DNA of 25,133 nt from an uncultured Pseudomonadota bacterium (lineage in GTDB: Bacteria; Pseudomonadota; Gammaproteobacteria; Burkholderiales; SG8-39): the NCBI GenBank assembly GCA_903895005.1, contig CAITSH010000283.1:1-25133 (forward strand), written 5' to 3'. Under the pieces are notes generated by a model that saw nothing but the letters and a program-made list of their open reading frames with translations, did no database searches and had not been told where the DNA came from. Below are positions 15,330-24,777 of this stretch, piece after piece. A program made the translations under genes and the position numbers. Positions within the stretch are counted from its first letter, which is position 1. The number at the start of each line of letters is the position of its first letter.

Positions 15330-16271
15330 TCAGTAAACAGGTGTGAACACCGGCTTGCCGGAGAAGTGCGCCACCAGGTTATCCACCGTGAGGTTGCCCA
15401 TGGCGGCGCGCGTCTCGTTGGTGCCGCTGCCCACGTGCGGTTGCAGCAACACGTTGTCGAGCGTCCAGAAGGCCTCGTCCATCTTCGGTTCCTGCTCGAA
15501 CACGTCGAGCGCTGCGCCGCCGAGGGACCCGTCCTGCAGGCATTTCAACAGCACCGGCTCGTCGACCACCGAACCGCGCGAGACGTTGATGAGAAAGCCC
15601 TTGGGGCCGAGGGCCTTGATCACCGCCTCGTTGACAAGGTGGAAGGTTTCCTTGCCGCCGGGGGTGATGACGATGAGGAAATCACTGTGCTTGGCGAGTT
15701 CGACGGCGCTGGCGTGGTAGGTGTAGGTCGAGTCGGCGACCTTGTTACGGCTGTGATAGCCGATGTTCATGTCAAACGCGGCGGCGCGCTTGGCGATGGC
15801 GCGGCCGATGCGGCCGTAACCGAGGATGCCCAGGCGCTTGCCCGACACGCGCGTGGCGAGGGCCAGCGGGCCCTTGAGCCATTTGCCGCTGCGTACGTGA
15901 CGGTCGCCCTGGGCGATCTTGCGGCCGATGTCCAGCATCATGCCGACGGCGAGGTCGGCGACGCAGTCATTGAGCACGTCGGGCGTGTTGCTAACGGGAA
16001 TCTTGCGCCGCTTGGCCGCGTCGATGTCCACCGCGTCATAGCCGACGCCGAAACAGGAAATGATCTCCAGTTTGGGCAGTGCGTCGATGAGCGACGCCGA
16101 GGCGCCGTGGTTGCCTGTGGTGGCGATGCCCCGCACGTTGGGCGCGACCTTGGCAACGAGCGCGTCCTTGTCCGGGGCCAGCCACAGCTTGTGTGTGGTG
16201 AACTCCGCATCCAGACGGTCGAGCGCGCTCGCGTGCATCGGCCCGACGACGAGGATTTCGGGCTTGCTCAT
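15330..16271 (-). CDS. D-2-hydroxyacid dehydrogenase (glyoxylate/hydroxypyruvate reductase type)
   Basis: This 313-residue cytoplasmic enzyme has an N-terminal substrate domain with GVGYDAVDIDAA and NTPDVLNDCVADLAVGMML. The Rossmann motif is GILGYGRIGRAIAKRA (GxGxxG) followed by YHSRN; the lack of an acidic residue after the second strand suggests NADPH preference. Catalytic positions fall in INVSRGSVVDEPVL (Arg), ALDVFEQEP (Glu) and LLQPHVGSGT (His). The pattern resembles GhrB/hydroxypyruvate reductases, which reduce 2-oxo acids to D-2-hydroxy acids. Its start overlaps the stop of the HpaI-type aldolase gene by four bases (ATGA), so it is tightly coupled to that enzyme. It may act on the 2-oxo acid the aldolase releases. 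Confidence 0.92.
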   Translation of the reverse strand: MSKPEILVVGPMHASALDRLDAEFTTHKLWLAPDKDALVAKVAPNVRGIATTGNHGASASLIDALPKLEIISCFGVGYDAVDIDAAKRRKIPVSNTPDVLNDCVADLAVGMMLDIGRKIAQGDRHVRSGKWLKGPLALATRVSGKRLGILGYGRIGRAIAKRAAAFDMNIGYHSRNKVADSTYTYHASAVELAKHSDFLIVITPGGKETFHLVNEAVIKALGPKGFLINVSRGSVVDEPVLLKCLQDGSLGGAALDVFEQEPKMDEAFWTLDNVLLQPHVGSGTNETRAAMGNLTVDNLVAHFSGKPVFTPVY

Positions 16272-17032
16272 GACTTGAATTTGGCCGCGAGTGCGTCGGT
16301 GGCGCGCGCGAGCAGGCCGACGTCGGCGCCGACAGCGGTAAAGAGGCAGCCCTCGCCGATCCAGCGCCGCGCATCGGCTTCAACGCCGGTAAGGATGCCC
16401 GGCGCCTTGCCGGCTTTGCGGATGCGGCGGATGGCGTCGTCGATGATGGGCATCACCCTCGGGTTGTTGGTCTCGCCCATGTAGCCGAGCGATGCGTGCA
16501 GATCGGCCGGACCGATGAACACGCCGTCAACGCCCTCGACTGCGGCGATTTTTTCGAGATTGTCGAGGCCGGCCTGGTTTTCGATTTGCAGCAGAACGCA
16601 GATTTCATCGGCGGCGCGCCTGGGGTAATCCTTGACGCGGCCAAAGCGCGTTGCGCGCGTGGTGCCCGCGACGCCGCGCACGCCGGCGGGCGGATAGCGC
16701 GTGTAGGCGACCGCGCGTTTGGCTTCTTCCTCGTTCTGGATGAAGGGAATCAGCAGGGTCTGCGCGCCGATGTCGAGGTAGCGCTTGATGGTGACCATGT
16801 CGTTCCAGGGCACGCGCACCACCGGGTGCGAGTGGTAGGGCGCTGCGGCCTGCAACTGCGTGAACACCGACTCGATGTCGTTGGGCGAGTGCTCGGTATC
16901 CAGGAGCAGCCAGTCGAAACCGGCGCCGGCGACGACCTCGACGGCGAAATGATTGGACAGGCTGCACCACAGGCCGATTTGCTGCTGGTTGGCCTTGATT
17001 GCGCGTTTGAATGTATTGACCGGAATGTCCAC
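16268..17032 (-). CDS. hpaI: HpaI/HpcH-family class II pyruvate aldolase
   Basis: This 254-residue metal-dependent aldolase cleaves 4-hydroxy-2-oxo acids to pyruvate and an aldehyde. The active-site residues align with E. coli HpaI at an offset of three: D45 and H48 in LLLDTEHSP and R73 in VVRVPWND. The metal motif appears as LLQIENQAG and VFIGPADLHASLG. The classical substrate is 4-hydroxy-2-oxoheptanedioate, the product of HpaH, which is encoded 84 bases upstream. Close relatives also act on 2-keto-3-deoxy sugar acids, so the symbol is by similarity and context. It overlaps the downstream D-2-hydroxyacid dehydrogenase gene by four bases. Confidence 0.87.
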   Translation of the reverse strand: MDIPVNTFKRAIKANQQQIGLWCSLSNHFAVEVVAGAGFDWLLLDTEHSPNDIESVFTQLQAAAPYHSHPVVRVPWNDMVTIKRYLDIGAQTLLIPFIQNEEEAKRAVAYTRYPPAGVRGVAGTTRATRFGRVKDYPRRAADEICVLLQIENQAGLDNLEKIAAVEGVDGVFIGPADLHASLGYMGETNNPRVMPIIDDAIRRIRKAGKAPGILTGVEADARRWIGEGCLFTAVGADVGLLARATDALAAKFKS

Positions 17033-17072
17033 CTTGTCTCCCCGATGATGTTTGCGATGATTGTTGTTATGC

Positions 17073-17097
17073 CGGCGGCCACCTGCGGACCGCCGGT
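17073..17097. promoter_or_regulatory. Inverted repeat between hydratase and aldolase genes
   Basis: The arms ccggcgg and ccgccgg flank an 11-base centre within the 84-base gap between the two minus-strand genes. Four T follow on the plus strand only, so it is not a terminator for this operon. It may be an RNA hairpin that affects mRNA decay or translation of the aldolase gene. Confidence 0.3.
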
Positions 17098-17116
17098 TTT
17101 GCGTTGCGGACGTGCC

Positions 17117-17899
17117 CTAGACGAACTGCACCGATACGCTGCCCAGCGTGCCGAAGTCGCCGTGCAGCGTGTCGCCTTTTTGCGCGAACACCACGCGCGT
17201 AAACGAACCGGCGAGGATCAGGTGGCCGGCTTCGAGCGTGACACCGTTTTTACCGAGGCGGTTGGCAAGCCAGGCCACGCCCAGGGCAGGGTGGCCCAGC
17301 ACGCCGGCGGCAAGGCCGGTCTCTTCAATTTCGGAGTTGCGGAACATGATGCCGCCGACCCACCGCAGGTCCACATCCATCGGTCCGACCGGACGGCCGC
17401 CGATGACGATGCCTGCGGCCGCGCCGTTGTCGGAGACGGTGTCGAAAATCTTGCGCGGGTTGACGATGCGCGCATCAACGATCTCGAGGGCCGGCACGAC
17501 GTATTCGGTGGCGCGCAGCACATCGAGCAGGCCGATGCCCGGCCCCTTGAGCGGCTTGCCGAGTACGAAGGCGAGTTCGACTTCGACGCGCGGTACGCAG
17601 TAGTCGGCATGGTTCACCTTGGCGCCGTCTGCGATCATCATGTTGTCAAGCAGGTGGCCGTAGTCGGGCTCGTTGATCTGCGACGAGGCCTGCATGGCCT
17701 TCGAGGTAAGACCGACCTTGTGGCCGATCAGCTTGGCGCCGTTGGCGATCTTGTGGTTGGCGACGAGCGTCGAGATGGCGTAGGCGTCCTCGATCTCGAT
17801 TTTCGGATAAGTGACCGACATCTGCACCGCCTGCTTGCGGTTTTTTTCCGCGTCGAGCAGGGTTTGCATGGCTTGTTTGCGTTCGGCATCGGTGAGCAT
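17117..17899 (-). CDS. hpaH: 2-oxo-hept-3-ene-1,7-dioate hydratase (HpaH-like)
   Basis: This 260-residue enzyme of the fumarylacetoacetate hydrolase/2-keto-4-pentenoate hydratase family closely follows E. coli HpaH along its length. Shared segments are GHKVGLTSKAMQASSQI, EPDYGHLLDNM, RVEVELAFVLGKPLKGP, ALEIVDAR, SDNGAAAG, DLRWVGGIM, IEETGLAAGVLGHP and AGSFTR. It adds water to 2-oxohept-3-enedioate in homoprotocatechuate (4-hydroxyphenylacetate) breakdown. The open frame extends 28 residues upstream, but ATG 17899 has AAGGA eight bases before it and gives the normal family N-terminus. It is the first gene of the minus-strand operon. The upstream pathway genes (hpaB-hpaG) are not in the window, so an alternative substrate is possible. 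Confidence 0.9.
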   Translation of the reverse strand: MLTDAERKQAMQTLLDAEKNRKQAVQMSVTYPKIEIEDAYAISTLVANHKIANGAKLIGHKVGLTSKAMQASSQINEPDYGHLLDNMMIADGAKVNHADYCVPRVEVELAFVLGKPLKGPGIGLLDVLRATEYVVPALEIVDARIVNPRKIFDTVSDNGAAAGIVIGGRPVGPMDVDLRWVGGIMFRNSEIEETGLAAGVLGHPALGVAWLANRLGKNGVTLEAGHLILAGSFTRVVFAQKGDTLHGDFGTLGSVSVQFV

Positions 17900-18245
17900 G
17901 TGCTGAGTTCCTTTGTTCTGGGATGGGGTGAAGAGTGTGCCGGCACCAGCGTCCGCGGTGTTTGTCGGCATCGGATGAGTCAAGCGCGGGGGAAAATTTT
18001 ATCACCGAACCGCGGCGGCGCGACCCTTACGGCGGGCTTTTTGGCGGTGCGCTTGCATTGGGGCAGGGGGGGCATCGTCCCCCGTGCATATTGCGACGGG
18101 GTTGATTGCCGGATCGACCATCGTGTTATTGCAACCCAGGTTGCCGCGGTCGTGGCCGTTGTCGCGGCAGTCGTCGTACCTCAGCCGTTTCAGGGAGGCC
18201 CAAGCGGGGCGCGGATGCGGAACGTGCCGTGCCGCAGGGTCCGGC
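17900..18245. other. 346-base gap with a possible promoter for the hydratase operon
   Basis: No gene is supported here; short plus-strand frames lack a Shine-Dalgarno sequence and family resemblance. The minus strand carries TGATAAAAT (plus 17996-18004), an extended -10 pattern that would place transcription start about 90 bases before hpaH. A TTGACT lies just downstream of it on the same strand but has no matching -10. The stretch also holds G- and C-runs near 18061-18085. No terminator was seen for the gene ending at 18246. Confidence 0.35.
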
Positions 18246-19784
18246 CTATTTCTTTTGTTTGAATTCCGCGGCGCATCCGCGCAGCGTTTCGGCAAGGGTT
18301 TTACCCACCACCGTGCAATCTTCAAGGTAGCGGCCGGTGCCCGCGCGCGTTGTGCCGGCCTTGCGCACTTGCGCCGCTGAGGGCTCAGCGGCCGCTGCTG
18401 CGACCGGCGAGGCTTCCAAGGCGAGCCGGGTTTTTTTGTCCCGTTCGGCGCGCGCAGCGCGTTCCTGTAGCGTGCCGGGGGATCTCGCCTCGATCGCGTC
18501 GTTTTGTGCGGGCCTTGGACCCGGTTGCGGCGACAGTGGGGCATCGAGCGCCTGTGCGGCTTCCAGCGCGAGCTGGTTTTTCTTTTCCAGTTCGGCGCGA
18601 TTGGCGCGTTCCCCCAGCGTCTGGGGCTTGGTGCTTTCCTTGACGCCTTCCCGGGCGGGGGGGGCGCTGTTTGCGACGGCTGGAGGCGCGGGCGGCGGCA
18701 GGCGGATCTCGGGTGCCTGCGGCGCTGAGGCCGCCGCCAGCGCGAGCTGGAACTTTTTCTCCGCTTCGGCGCGGGCCGAGCGTTCCTGCAACAGGCTTTG
18801 TCGCAGCGCTTCGATCTCGACCGACTGTTTTTCCATGGTCTGCTGCGGCGTCAGCGGCGGCCCCGCCGCAGCGGGGGTGGCGTGTGTGTCGGTGGCGGTG
18901 GCCGGAGCGGCATGGCCGCTCTCACCGTACGTGTTCGTCCCTGGTGATTCGGCCCCGTCGTGCCCGGTTGTTTGCCCGGAGGTGACCGCGGGTGTGTGTG
19001 CGGCGGCATTTTCTGCAGGAGCTTGCGGTGTCGCCGGCACGGCTGCTTTGATTTCGTGGATCTCAGCGGGTGGCTGGCCGCGCGGGGCGGCGTGCATGCG
19101 AACGACAATGTAAGCCCCCACTGCACTCAGGAGTAGCGCCGCGGCGGTGGCGCTGGCAAGCACGATGGTCGGATTGCGCATGGCGGTGCGCAAACGGTTT
19201 TCCGGTGCGTCGGTCTGAATCGGCGGTACCGCGGCGTTTTGCCGCATTGCCTGAGTCGGTGCCGCGACCTCGTCGGTCGGGGGTGTCTCGGTATCTGCGC
19301 CGGCGTCCGCGGCTTCATCCACTGCATCCGTTACTGCGTCGGTGGCGGAGTCGGCGACTGCGATGGCTTCATGTGCGACGGTCGCTTCGGGTTCGCTTGC
19401 AGGCCCGGCCGCGGGGGCGGGTTCAACATTGACGCCCTGCGCCCCAGCCGGTGGCGCGTCGCCGGTGTCTTCCGGTGTGCTTTCTGATGTTGGGGTGTCG
19501 CCGGCCGCTGCGGCGTCCGCAGTGTTGTCCGGCGCTTCGATTTTCGCTTCGGCCGCAATGTCGACATCGACCTCGAATTCTGGTTCGGGTGCGGCTGGGG
19601 CGGCAAGGACTGCAGGTTCAGGGGCTTTGGGAGCCGGTGCTTTCTTGCCGGCGGCCTCCATGGCAGCCTCGTTTTTCGCGGCAAGGACGGCGATGGGCGA
19701 GAGCGGCACTGCCGGAGCGGCTTGTGTGTCGGGACGCTCGAGGGTGGCGAGGTCCCCTTCGTGCGGGGATGGGTTTGTGCTCAA
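18246..19784 (-). CDS. Ala/Pro/Glu-rich single-span membrane protein with repeated charged helices
   Basis: I do not recognise this 512-residue protein. Residues 1-200 are acidic and rich in Ala, Pro, Glu, Asp and Thr, with no fold visible. One membrane segment follows at about 206-228 (TIVLASATAAALLLSAVGAYIVV). The C-terminal half is a Pro/Ala-rich linker holding three copies of a charged helix with consensus LxERxxRAExxKKxxLALxAA (near plus 18707-18793, 18540-18626 and 18408-18480). It ends in a short region with two cysteines (YLEDCTVVG, LRGCAAE). The arrangement suggests a cytoplasmic N-terminus and periplasmic C-terminus. TTG 19784 is chosen because it gives MSTNPSPHEG; another TTG at 19850 would add 22 residues. 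It has no obvious functional link to its neighbours. Confidence 0.7.
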   Translation of the reverse strand: MSTNPSPHEGDLATLERPDTQAAPAVPLSPIAVLAAKNEAAMEAAGKKAPAPKAPEPAVLAAPAAPEPEFEVDVDIAAEAKIEAPDNTADAAAAGDTPTSESTPEDTGDAPPAGAQGVNVEPAPAAGPASEPEATVAHEAIAVADSATDAVTDAVDEAADAGADTETPPTDEVAAPTQAMRQNAAVPPIQTDAPENRLRTAMRNPTIVLASATAAALLLSAVGAYIVVRMHAAPRGQPPAEIHEIKAAVPATPQAPAENAAAHTPAVTSGQTTGHDGAESPGTNTYGESGHAAPATATDTHATPAAAGPPLTPQQTMEKQSVEIEALRQSLLQERSARAEAEKKFQLALAAASAPQAPEIRLPPPAPPAVANSAPPAREGVKESTKPQTLGERANRAELEKKNQLALEAAQALDAPLSPQPGPRPAQNDAIEARSPGTLQERAARAERDKKTRLALEASPVAAAAAEPSAAQVRKAGTTRAGTGRYLEDCTVVGKTLAETLRGCAAEFKQKK

Positions 19785-19984
19785 GGCGTTTCCGATGCCG
19801 AAGTGGAATGCGCGTACAGCGCCTACCCGGGTATCGGCACGACTTCGCAAAAACCTTAGGCCCCCTTCTTTAGACCGCAGACCCCGAAATCAGGCCCGAG
19901 GATCTCGAATTGCAGGCCAGCCTCTGGCTTGATCAAACTCTGCGACGGCGCGCTGTTCGCGTCCGCCGCCCGTGCGGATCCGGC

Positions 19985-21709
<1,725 letters not shown>

Positions 21710-22027
21710 GTTTGGGTGCGCGCGAACGCGTCGAAGGAGGAAAGCGAAGCTGCGAAGATTACCGCAGATGTTTGTGACGAGTCAGTAATGACGCGGAATT
21801 CAGCAATGAAAATCGCGCGGGTTGTCGTACAAGAACGAGTCGCGAATCGGCGGGGCCGACATGGCGCTGGGCCAGTCGCGAAGCGTCGGGCGTCGCGGGA
21901 CATGTGGATGTTGGTGTTCGTGCGTTGCTGTTCCTCTGCTGTTTTGTTGCGTGTTCGGTGCGCGACGTTTCAATGTTGTGCAACGTGCGCGCGCAGGGCG
22001 TTTGTCATGCAATGCTGCGGTGCGCCA

Positions 22028-22056
22028 TTGACAGTGTGGTGGGCGGCTACTAGCAT
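22028..22056 (+). promoter_or_regulatory. Sigma-70-like promoter of the hydroxyquinol operon
   Basis: TTGACA at 22028-22033 is a perfect -35 box. After exactly 17 bases comes TAGCAT at 22051-22056 (four of six consensus bases for -10). Transcription would begin near 22063, leaving a leader of about 265 bases before the GTG at 22329. The -10 touches the first palindrome at 22056-22070. Confidence 0.5.
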
Positions 22057-22090
22057 TGTTCACGTAACAAACATTGTTCGTATGGCGAAC
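22056..22090. promoter_or_regulatory. Paired palindromes of the IclR-operator type
   Basis: Two 15-bp palindromes lie 20 bp apart, start to start. The first is TTGTT-N5-AACAA (22056-22070); the second is GTTCG-N5-CGAAC (22076-22090). Both contain the direct repeat CATTGTTC, 18 bases apart. The second resembles sites bound by IclR-type regulators of 3-oxoadipate genes such as PcaR/PcaU, which have GTTCG-type half sites. Their position over the likely start site would suit repression, with relief by an aromatic or oxoadipate effector. No regulator gene is in the window. Confidence 0.45.
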
Positions 22091-22314
22091 GTTTATTGAC
22101 CGCATATCGACCAATGTGAGCCAAAGCGATGGCTGCACTTTGCTGAAACCGGTCAAATCCGCGGGCTTGCGGCACTGGGCTCGGGCGGGCCATGACGAAA
22201 GCCAATGGCGCGCAAAACAGTGCAGTGTTGTGCGGCGCAGGTATTAAAATATGTTTCCCCGTGGCGCCTGGATTGCGGCTCAACCGCAGCCTGGCCAGGG
22301 AGTCGCCGGGTTCT

Positions 22315-22320
22315 GGAGGA
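22315..22320 (+). promoter_or_regulatory. Strong Shine-Dalgarno deciding a GTG start
   Basis: GGAGGA is followed by eight bases and GTG at 22329. It sets the start of the CoA-transferase A gene at that GTG rather than at the ATG at 22251, which would add 26 residues with no family match. Confidence 0.75.
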
Positions 22321-22328
22321 ACACTACC

Positions 22329-23021
22329 GTGGTAAACAAAATTGTCGAATCGCTCCAGGCAGCGCTTGCCGGAGTGCAGGATGGTGCGACCGTGCTGGTG
22401 GGTGGTTTTGGCGGCGCCGGCATCGCGCGCGAACTCATTGATGCGCTGATTGCACAGGGCGCGCGCGATCTCACGATCGTGAACAACAACGCCGGCAACG
22501 GTGAAACCGGTCTTGCGGCGCTGCTCAAGACCGGACGCGTGAAAAAAATCATCTGTTCTTACCCGCGCCAGGCCGACTCGTATGTGTTTGAAGAGTTGTA
22601 CCGCGCCGGCAAGCTTGAGCTTGAACTGGTGCCACAGGGCAACCTGGCCGAGCGCATGCGCGCGGCGGGAGCCGGCATCGGCGCGTTTTATACGCCGACC
22701 GCCTACGGCACCGACCTTGCCAAGGGCAAGGAGACGCGTCTCATCAACGGCCGCCATTACGTGCTCGAGTACCCGATTTTCGGCGATGTGGCGCTGATCA
22801 AGGCGGAAAAGGGCGATCGCTGGGGCAACCTGGTGTATCGCAAGGCGGCACGCAATTTCGGCCCCATCATGGCCGCCGCGTCCAAGCTGGCGATCGCGCA
22901 GGTCTATGACATCGTTGAACTGGGCGATCTCGATCCGGAGAACGTCGTCACGCCGGGCATATTCGTACAGCGCGTGGTGCGCGTCGATCGCGACAAACCC
23001 GCAGTCAAGGAGGCGGCATGA
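22329..23021 (+). CDS. pcaI: 3-oxoadipate CoA-transferase subunit A
   Basis: This 230-residue subunit of a class I CoA-transferase shows the N-terminal glycine loop VLVGGFGGAGIARELIDAL, NNNAGNGETGLAALL and the segment PRQADSYVFEELYRAGKLELELVPQGNLAERMRAAGAGIGAFYTPT. KGDRWGNLVYRKAARNFGPIMA is also typical. It follows the PcaI/CatI pattern closely. With subunit B it moves CoA from succinyl-CoA to 3-oxoadipate. The GTG start follows a strong ribosome site and yields the normal N-terminus (MVNKIVESL). The stop overlaps the subunit B start by four bases. The linked maleylacetate reductase supports 3-oxoadipate as substrate over acetoacetate. Confidence 0.9.
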   Translation: MVNKIVESLQAALAGVQDGATVLVGGFGGAGIARELIDALIAQGARDLTIVNNNAGNGETGLAALLKTGRVKKIICSYPRQADSYVFEELYRAGKLELELVPQGNLAERMRAAGAGIGAFYTPTAYGTDLAKGKETRLINGRHYVLEYPIFGDVALIKAEKGDRWGNLVYRKAARNFGPIMAAASKLAIAQVYDIVELGDLDPENVVTPGIFVQRVVRVDRDKPAVKEAA

Positions 23022-23680
23022 GCATCCAGAAGCGCTCGCGCGACGACATCGCCAAACGCGTCGCACAGGACATGTACGAGGGCGCCTATGTGAACCTGGG
23101 TATCGGCCTGCCCACCCTGGTAGCCAATCACCTGCCGGCCGGCCGTGAAATCCTGCTGCACAGCGAGAACGGAATCCTGGGCATGGGCCCCAAGCCGCCC
23201 AAGGGCGAGGAGGACTGGGATCTCATCAACGCCGGCAAGGAGCCGGTGACGCTGCTGCCGGGCGGTGCATTCTTCCATCACGCTGACTCCTTCGCGATGA
23301 TGCGCGGCGGCCATCTCGATATCTGCGTGCTCGGCGCTTTCCAGGTCTCGGTCACCGGCGATCTCGCCAACTGGCACACCGGTGCGCCCGATGCGATTCC
23401 CGCCGTGGGTGGAGCTATGGACCTCGCCGTCGGCGCAAAAAGCGTCTGGATCATGATGGAGCACCTCACCAAGGGCGGCGAGTCCAAGATCGTTCCCAAG
23501 TGCAGCTATCCGCTTACCGGCGTCGGCGTGGTCAGCCGTGTCTACACCGACCTTGCGGTCATCGACATCACCGCTGACGGCCTGTTTGCCTATGACCTGG
23601 TGCCCGGGCTTTCCTTTGAAGAGTTGCAGCGCCTTAACGGTGTGCCGCTCATCGAGGGCCGCGCCAAGGCCGCGGCCTGA
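23018..23680 (+). CDS. pcaJ: 3-oxoadipate CoA-transferase subunit B
   Basis: This 220-residue beta subunit has the catalytic glutamate E50 in HSENGILGMGP, which forms the CoA thioester. Before it are the family segments IAKRVAQDMYEGAYVNLGIGLPTLV, and later GGHLDICVLGAFQVSVTGDLANW, VGGAMDLAVGAKSVWIMMEH and KCSYPLTGVGVVSRVYTDLAV. It forms the heteromer with the preceding gene; the two overlap as ATGA. The next gene starts one base after its stop, so four genes appear co-translated. Confidence 0.92.
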   Translation: MSIQKRSRDDIAKRVAQDMYEGAYVNLGIGLPTLVANHLPAGREILLHSENGILGMGPKPPKGEEDWDLINAGKEPVTLLPGGAFFHHADSFAMMRGGHLDICVLGAFQVSVTGDLANWHTGAPDAIPAVGGAMDLAVGAKSVWIMMEHLTKGGESKIVPKCSYPLTGVGVVSRVYTDLAVIDITADGLFAYDLVPGLSFEELQRLNGVPLIEGRAKAAA

Positions 23681-23681
23681 C

Positions 23682-24749
23682 ATGGACGCCTTTGTCTATA
23701 CCCAGCTGCCGGGCCGCGTCGTGTTCGGCGCCGGCTCGCTTGATCACCTGGTGCGTGAAATCGAATTGCTGGGCGCGTCGCGCGCGCTGGTGTTGTCCAC
23801 GCCGGAACAAAAGGCCTCGGCCGAGGATGTTGCGCGCCGGCTGGGTGATCGCTGCGCCGGTGTGTTTGCCCGTGCCGTGATGCACGTGCCCATTGAAACG
23901 GCGCGCGAAGCGCGCGAAGAGGCAAAGCGCCTCGGTGCCGATTGCGCCGTGGCCATAGGCGGTGGTTCTACCACGGGCCTGGGCAAGGCCATCGCACTCG
24001 AATCGGCGCTGCCGATACTCGCCATCCCGACTACCTACGCTGGTTCCGAGATGACGCCGATTTACGGCATCACCGAGGCGGGCATGAAAAAAACCGGGCG
24101 CGACCGCAAGGTGCTGCCGCGTACGGTCATTTACGATCCGTCGCTCACGCTCGGACTGCCGGTGGGTCTTTCGGCCACCAGCGGGATGAACGCCATAGCA
24201 CACGCGGTCGAGGGCTTGTATGCGCAGGACGCCAATCCCATCATGGGCATGATGGCCGAGGAGGGCATACGTTCCCTCGCCTCGGGCCTGCCGCGCGTGC
24301 TCAAGGCGCCGGCTGACATGGATGCGCGCTCCGATTGCCTTTACGGCGCCTGGCTTTGCGGTGCGGTGCTCGGTGCGGTGGGCATGGCCCTGCACCACAC
24401 GCTGTGCCACACCCTGGGCGGTACATGGAACCTGCCGCATGCCGAGACGCACACCATTGTGTTGCCGCATGCCGCCGCCTACAACACCGCAGCGGCCCCC
24501 GAGGCGATGAAGCGGGTGTCGCGCGCACTGGGACTCACCGGCGCGGCGGCCGCGGCGGGCGGGCTCTATGACCTTGCCAAGAGCCTTAACGCGCCGGTTG
24601 CGCTCAAGGACCTCGGCATGAAGGAATCCGAACTGGACCGTGCCGCCGACATTGCGGTGCAGTCGCCCTACTACAACCCGAGGCCGATTGACCGCGCCTC
24701 GATCCGCCAATTGCTCGATGAAGCCTGGCACGGACGCCGTCCGGCCTGA
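23682..24749 (+). CDS. Maleylacetate reductase
   Basis: This 355-residue enzyme of the iron-type alcohol dehydrogenase superfamily has the maleylacetate reductase pattern: the start FVYTQLPGRVVFGAGSLD, the NAD(P) motif AIGGGSTTGLGKAIAL, IPTTYAGSEMTPIYGIT, SGMNAIAHAVEGLYA and HHTLCHTLGGTWNLPHAETH. It reduces maleylacetate, the ring-cleavage product of hydroxyquinol, to 3-oxoadipate. The CoA-transferase genes immediately before it take that product onward, and a hydroxyquinol dioxygenase gene begins 28 bases after it. The whole order matches hydroxyquinol (resorcinol-type) catabolic operons. It begins one base after pcaJ ends. Confidence 0.92.
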   Translation: MDAFVYTQLPGRVVFGAGSLDHLVREIELLGASRALVLSTPEQKASAEDVARRLGDRCAGVFARAVMHVPIETAREAREEAKRLGADCAVAIGGGSTTGLGKAIALESALPILAIPTTYAGSEMTPIYGITEAGMKKTGRDRKVLPRTVIYDPSLTLGLPVGLSATSGMNAIAHAVEGLYAQDANPIMGMMAEEGIRSLASGLPRVLKAPADMDARSDCLYGAWLCGAVLGAVGMALHHTLCHTLGGTWNLPHAETHTIVLPHAAAYNTAAAPEAMKRVSRALGLTGAAAAAGGLYDLAKSLNAPVALKDLGMKESELDRAADIAVQSPYYNPRPIDRASIRQLLDEAWHGRRPA

Positions 24750-24777
24750 ACCCACCCGTTTCACACCTGGAGATACC

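Larger units (their letters stand above)
21710..22328. other. 619-base divergent intergenic region with control elements
   Basis: This region separates the minus-strand dehydratase from the plus-strand hydroxyquinol operon. No gene is supported: the frames crossing it are Cys-rich or Arg-rich shadows. It holds the promoter and palindromes described at 22028-22090 and an AT-rich TATTAAAAT at about 22242-22250, which might be a second -10. A TTGACC at 22096-22101 directly follows the palindromes but has a poor -10, which could suit an activated promoter. No clear promoter for the dehydratase was found. Confidence 0.5.

Noticed and set aside
15320..15334. tRNA-like gttagctcagt
   Set aside because: It resembles a D-arm, but no acceptor stem, anticodon arm or T-arm follows, and it overlaps the 3' end of the D-2-hydroxyacid dehydrogenase gene.
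16496..18262. A 588-codon plus-strand open frame opposite hpaH and hpaI
   Set aside because: It is antisense to two clearly recognisable enzymes, rich in His/Arg/Asp/Val as expected from reversed GC-rich codons, and has no family features.
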